A DNA stretch of 8,783 nt from Cohaesibacteraceae bacterium. Lineage in GTDB: Bacteria > Pseudomonadota > Alphaproteobacteria > Rhizobiales > Cohaesibacteraceae. A program made the translations under genes and the position numbers. Location of the stretch: assembly GCA_016764535.1 (NCBI GenBank), contig JAESRR010000030.1, positions 7,408-16,190 on the forward strand, given 5' to 3'. Below, in pieces: positions 6,884-8,783 of this stretch. The notes under the pieces were generated by a model. That model made no database searches. It saw only the letters and a list, made by a program, of their open reading frames with translations, and had not been told where the DNA came from. Each line of letters starts with the position of its first letter. Within the stretch, counting starts at the first letter, position 1.

Positions 6884-7055
6884 CAAATAGCAGACGGCAG
6901 CTACTCAAACTGGCTTGGGATTTTGATCCATTCCCCGGGGCATCGGAATTGGAACTACAGTAAATTCAGAAAAAATAATTGCAGCATCGCTAAAAGGTCA
7001 TCGCTGGCGCGCTCCAGTCTGGAGACATAAAGACGGTTTAATTTCCAAATGGTAA
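6884..7055 (+). pseudogene. C-terminal remnant of a galactonate-dehydratase-like enolase-superfamily gene
   Basis: The frame at 6927-7055 ends in GHRWRAPVWRHKDGLISKW and a TAA. This closely follows the C-terminus of DgoD-type dehydratases, which I recall as GHRWRNPVWRHxDGSxAEW. Before it, IPRGIGIGTTVNSEK lines up residue for residue with the family's IPxGPGLGIEVNEEK. Slightly upstream, in another frame, IADGSY (6887-6904) fits the DGY/DGF that normally precedes that block, so at least one frameshift lies near 6905-6926. Only about the last 50 of some 380 residues survive and the catalytic barrel is gone. The intact enzyme would dehydrate an aldonate to a 2-keto-3-deoxy acid. It points the same way as the lactonase 70 bp downstream, which would supply its substrate. 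The alignment is from memory. Confidence 0.6.
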
Positions 7056-7076
7056 ACCAGGAGCAGCCTGCCTGGT
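7056..7076 (+). terminator. Hairpin just after the dehydratase remnant
   Basis: ACCAGG (7056-7061) and CCTGGT (7071-7076) form a perfect 6-bp stem with a 9-base loop starting one base after the remnant's TAA. The following sequence GTTAAAAT lacks a clear T-run, so it is at best a weak or decayed terminator, or an operator for the lactonase. Confidence 0.3.
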
Positions 7077-7125
7077 GTTAAAATAAGTTTCCTGACATGT
7101 ATCAAAACAAACTGGAACAACAATT

Positions 7126-8028
7126 GTGAACCTCAAACCTTTGATCAAATCCCTTTTGAATTCCAGTAATGTTCTGGGCGAAGGCCCGCTTTGGCATGTA
7201 GATCAACAGGCTCTATACTGGGTGGATATAGTTGCATGTGAATTGCACAAATTTGAAAACCAACGCCATCAAATCTGGCAATTTGATAAAAAAATATCGG
7301 CAGTTGTTGAAACGGTAACCGGCGGGTTGGCATTAGCAATTTCTGATGGAGTTGCGCTGTTTAATCCAGTTTCCGGTCAACTCGATTATATTTGCAAGCT
7401 GGATGAAGACCTCCCGAACAATCGAACCAATGATGCAAAAGTTGATCCATTGGGAAAATTTTGGGTTGGAACCATGAGCGATGGTGAAGGTGATCAATTT
7501 ACACAATCTGGTCGACTTTGGTCAGTAGATAAAGACGGAAAATCTACCAGATTGCTGGATAACATCGGAATTTCCAACACTCTGGCATGGGATGAACATC
7601 GCAGTAAATTTTACTTTGCTGATAGCGCCATGGCAACAATCTATCAATTCAACTATGACCGCAAAAACGGTTTAATCAAGAAACAGGAAGTGTTTGTCAA
7701 GCTTAAAGACAAAATAGCTCCGGACGGTTCCTGTATTGATAATGATGGCTATCTATGGAATTGCCAGTGGGATGGTTGGCGAATAGTTCGCTACACACCT
7801 TGTGGGAATGTGGATCTTGTAATCAAGTTGCCTGTCCAAAGACCAACCAGCTGCGCGTTCGGCGGTAAAAATTTTACTCTATTATATGTCACATCAGCCA
7901 AATTGGGATTGACCGAAGCAGAACTTGAACAGCAACCGCAGGCTGGAGACATATTTGTCATTGATCTTGCACAACTGGGCATCAAAGCAAAAGGGTCAGC
8001 TTCGAATTTGTTTGGAAACTCAGCCTGA
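7126..8028 (+). CDS. SMP-30/gluconolactonase (regucalcin-like) family sugar lactonase
   Basis: A 300-residue six-bladed beta-propeller lactonase, normal family length, probably cytoplasmic as no signal peptide is seen. It hydrolyses sugar aldonolactones to aldonic acids with one divalent metal. The metal ligands are Glu19 (LGEGPLW), Asn151 (ISNTLAWD) and Asp200 (PDGSCID), equivalent to human SMP-30 Glu18/Asn154/Asp204. The substrate residues Arg100 and Asn102 (NNRTNDAK) match human Arg101/Asn103. Other family blocks are LYWVDI (30-35), GKFWVGTMS (110-118), YFADS (163-167) and YVTSA near residues 254-258. The start is GTG, with stop codons in frame just upstream and only a weak GGAA ribosome site about ten bases before it. 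It stands alone now, but the dehydratase remnant before it and the divergent sugar-phosphate-like importer suggest a sugar-acid pathway. The exact lactone is unknown. Confidence 0.92.
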   Translation: MNLKPLIKSLLNSSNVLGEGPLWHVDQQALYWVDIVACELHKFENQRHQIWQFDKKISAVVETVTGGLALAISDGVALFNPVSGQLDYICKLDEDLPNNRTNDAKVDPLGKFWVGTMSDGEGDQFTQSGRLWSVDKDGKSTRLLDNIGISNTLAWDEHRSKFYFADSAMATIYQFNYDRKNGLIKKQEVFVKLKDKIAPDGSCIDNDGYLWNCQWDGWRIVRYTPCGNVDLVIKLPVQRPTSCAFGGKNFTLLYVTSAKLGLTEAELEQQPQAGDIFVIDLAQLGIKAKGSASNLFGNSA

Positions 8029-8195
8029 ACAGCCAATAAAATACTTCAGGGTTAATTCTGCAAACGATTGTCATTTTATCCAAAACCATCCGGATATAAA
8101 ACACAGGCTCCATGACAGGCCCAAAGCAAATTACAGGAATACATGCTGCGTAATATGCGATGTTTGATAGTTCCTGACATCTGGATTTTGAAATA
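8029..8195. other. Intergenic stretch after the lactonase
   Basis: No gene, strong hairpin or terminator T-run is seen after the lactonase stop. It begins a 755-bp region (8029-8783) that holds only one small ORF and a probable recombinase remnant. Confidence 0.5.
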
Positions 8196-8372
8196 ATGCG
8201 TAAGCAGGTTAACTACTTTGCAAACGCAGAATGCATTGGCAACGCAGTACTTGGTCTCGCCACAGAAGTCGGGAAACCAACACTGCTGGAACGAAAAGAG
8301 ATCATCCAGAAACGAGCAATTTTAATAATGGAAGACTGGATTATTCTGTCACGAACTGCGGAAGCTCCGTAG
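8196..8372 (+). CDS. Small ORF of 58 codons, unknown function, possibly a fragment
   Basis: Runs from ATG at 8196 to TAG at 8370-8372. It begins MRKQVNYFANAECIGNAVLG and has an amphipathic, Glu/Lys-rich middle (TLLERKEIIQKRAILIMED). The composition is protein-like. The AECIGNAVLGLATEV stretch vaguely recalls small alphaproteobacterial proteins of unknown function, but I cannot name a family. The ribosome site is weak (GGAT about ten bases upstream). It ends where another frame with recombinase-like sequence begins, so it could be the front of a frameshifted gene or an unrelated fragment. Confidence 0.3.
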   Translation: MRKQVNYFANAECIGNAVLGLATEVGKPTLLERKEIIQKRAILIMEDWIILSRTAEAP

Positions 8373-8714
8373 AGAGCAGGTTGAACCAGGGCATTTTACC
8401 AGGCAAGAAAGAGCTGATCGGCTGGTTCTGCACCCCCCTTTATCGGGACGACAGCGCGCTACCTATCACACGTTTTTTGAACACGGCGCCTGGCAAGTTA
8501 ACCTCCGGTTTCAATCCAAAAAAGTGTCTCGGTATTTGGGCCATTCACATTCAGGAGATGATATCCGTAACCCGCACGCCAAATATCCGACCTTAAATGA
8601 GATGAAGAGCTTGGAAGGTGCAATCCGAATTCAAGATCAATTCAGCGCAGTTGACCAAAGGTAGCAAATTCTCTGTGTTAAAAGTGCGTTGAAATGGCAG
8701 ATAGTCTGGACGCT

Positions 8715-8738
8715 GGTTGCACAAATGGTAGCACAAAT
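8715..8738 (+). repeat. Two-copy 12-bp tandem repeat
   Basis: GGTTGCACAAAT is followed directly by GGTAGCACAAAT, 11 of 12 bases identical. Read in the recombinase-remnant frame it encodes a VAQM-VAQI repeat. It may be a slipped duplication, or a recombinase arm or attachment site. Confidence 0.6.
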
Positions 8739-8741
8739 CTT

Positions 8742-8765
8742 GCGGTTTTTTCCGAAAAAACCCGC
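8742..8765. repeat. Hairpin with T6/A6 core near the window end
   Basis: GCGG plus six T (8742-8751) pairs with six A plus CCCGC (8755-8765) around a CCG loop, with one unpaired C. The T and A tracts lie inside the stem next to the loop, the reverse of a rho-independent terminator, so it is not called one. It lies inside the recombinase-remnant frame. Confidence 0.55.
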
Positions 8766-8783
8766 CATAACAGCTAAGTTATT

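Larger units (their letters stand above)
8374..8783 (+). pseudogene. Probable tyrosine recombinase (phage-type integrase) C-terminal remnant
   Basis: One plus-strand frame is open from before 8374 to a TAG at 8662, then again to the window edge. It contains VSRYLGHSHSGDDIRNPHAKY, which resembles the family's C-terminal block VSRYLGHSxxxxTExxYAKYSP, ending in the nucleophilic Tyr. Here the YAKY is HAKY, so the catalytic Tyr appears to be His. Upstream, YHTFFEHGAW may be the remains of the Arg-His-Thr-Phe box, but its spacing to LGHS is three residues too long and the Arg is missing. After the TAG the same frame continues as TLVAQMVAQILRFFPKKPAIT, protein-like and possibly the original tail. 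With the stop, the lost residues and no recognisable front half, it cannot be active. The identification rests on one short motif, so another origin is possible. Confidence 0.45.

Noticed and set aside
6473..7030. Plus-strand open frame of 185 codons across the gap upstream of the binding protein.
   Set aside because: Its first third is antisense to the signal-peptide end of the binding-protein gene, the translation looks random, and the only meaningful protein similarity nearby (dehydratase end) is mostly in another frame.
8231..8596. Plus-strand open frame of 121 codons.
   Set aside because: Its translation has no recognisable motif. The two other frames of the same strand give more protein-like sequence (the 58-codon ORF and the recombinase-like stretch).
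1..8783. CRISPR arrays, insertion sequences with intact transposase, and rRNA or tRNA genes.
   Set aside because: No regularly spaced repeats, no intact transposase and no tRNA or rRNA signatures were seen on either strand.

Overview
The window reads as bacterial chromosome of middling GC (mid-40s percent by eye), most likely from an alphaproteobacterium. The taxonomic guess rests on the general look of the binding protein, fused permease and recombinase remnant; no rRNA or tRNA is present to settle it. Intact genes sit beside several gene fragments, so the locus appears to be losing DNA.

Layout: 1-501 (+) is the 3' part of a DUF2461/TIGR02453-type gene, open at the window edge. 498-1583 (-) is an intact ada, the bifunctional DNA alkylation-repair protein and regulator; its stop codon interlocks with that of the DUF2461 gene. 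The 203-bp gap after ada holds a good match to an Ada-binding box facing ada. 1787-2257 (+) is the N-terminal part of a short-chain dehydrogenase cut off mid-fold. Its reading frame runs through a strong inverted repeat into the 3' end of the ABC operon.

6555 down to 2204 (-) is a compact three-gene ABC importer operon: periplasmic binding protein, fused double-domain permease, and ATPase. By family it would be labelled Fe3+ transport. However, the binding protein has His-Asp where iron-binding FbpA proteins have their Tyr-Tyr pair, plus a Glu further on. That matches what I recall of AfuA, which binds sugar phosphates.

The 570-bp gap upstream of the operon (6556-7125) holds its probable promoter and, on the other strand, the degraded C-terminal end of a galactonate-dehydratase-like enolase-superfamily gene. 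Directly after it lies 7126-8028 (+), an intact SMP-30/gluconolactonase-family lactonase with all metal and substrate residues. Transporter, lactonase and dehydratase remnant together suggest a former sugar or sugar-acid uptake and oxidation locus, now reduced to import plus lactonase.

8029-8783 has no solid gene. It holds a 58-codon ORF of unknown function, and then a reading frame that looks like the C-terminal end of a tyrosine recombinase with its nucleophilic Tyr replaced by His and an in-frame stop, followed by a 12-bp tandem repeat and a hairpin. This may mark the edge of an old integrated element. I did not find a convincing new multi-gene system. The most useful leads are the likely mis-annotated substrate of the ABC importer and the decayed sugar-acid pathway next to it.
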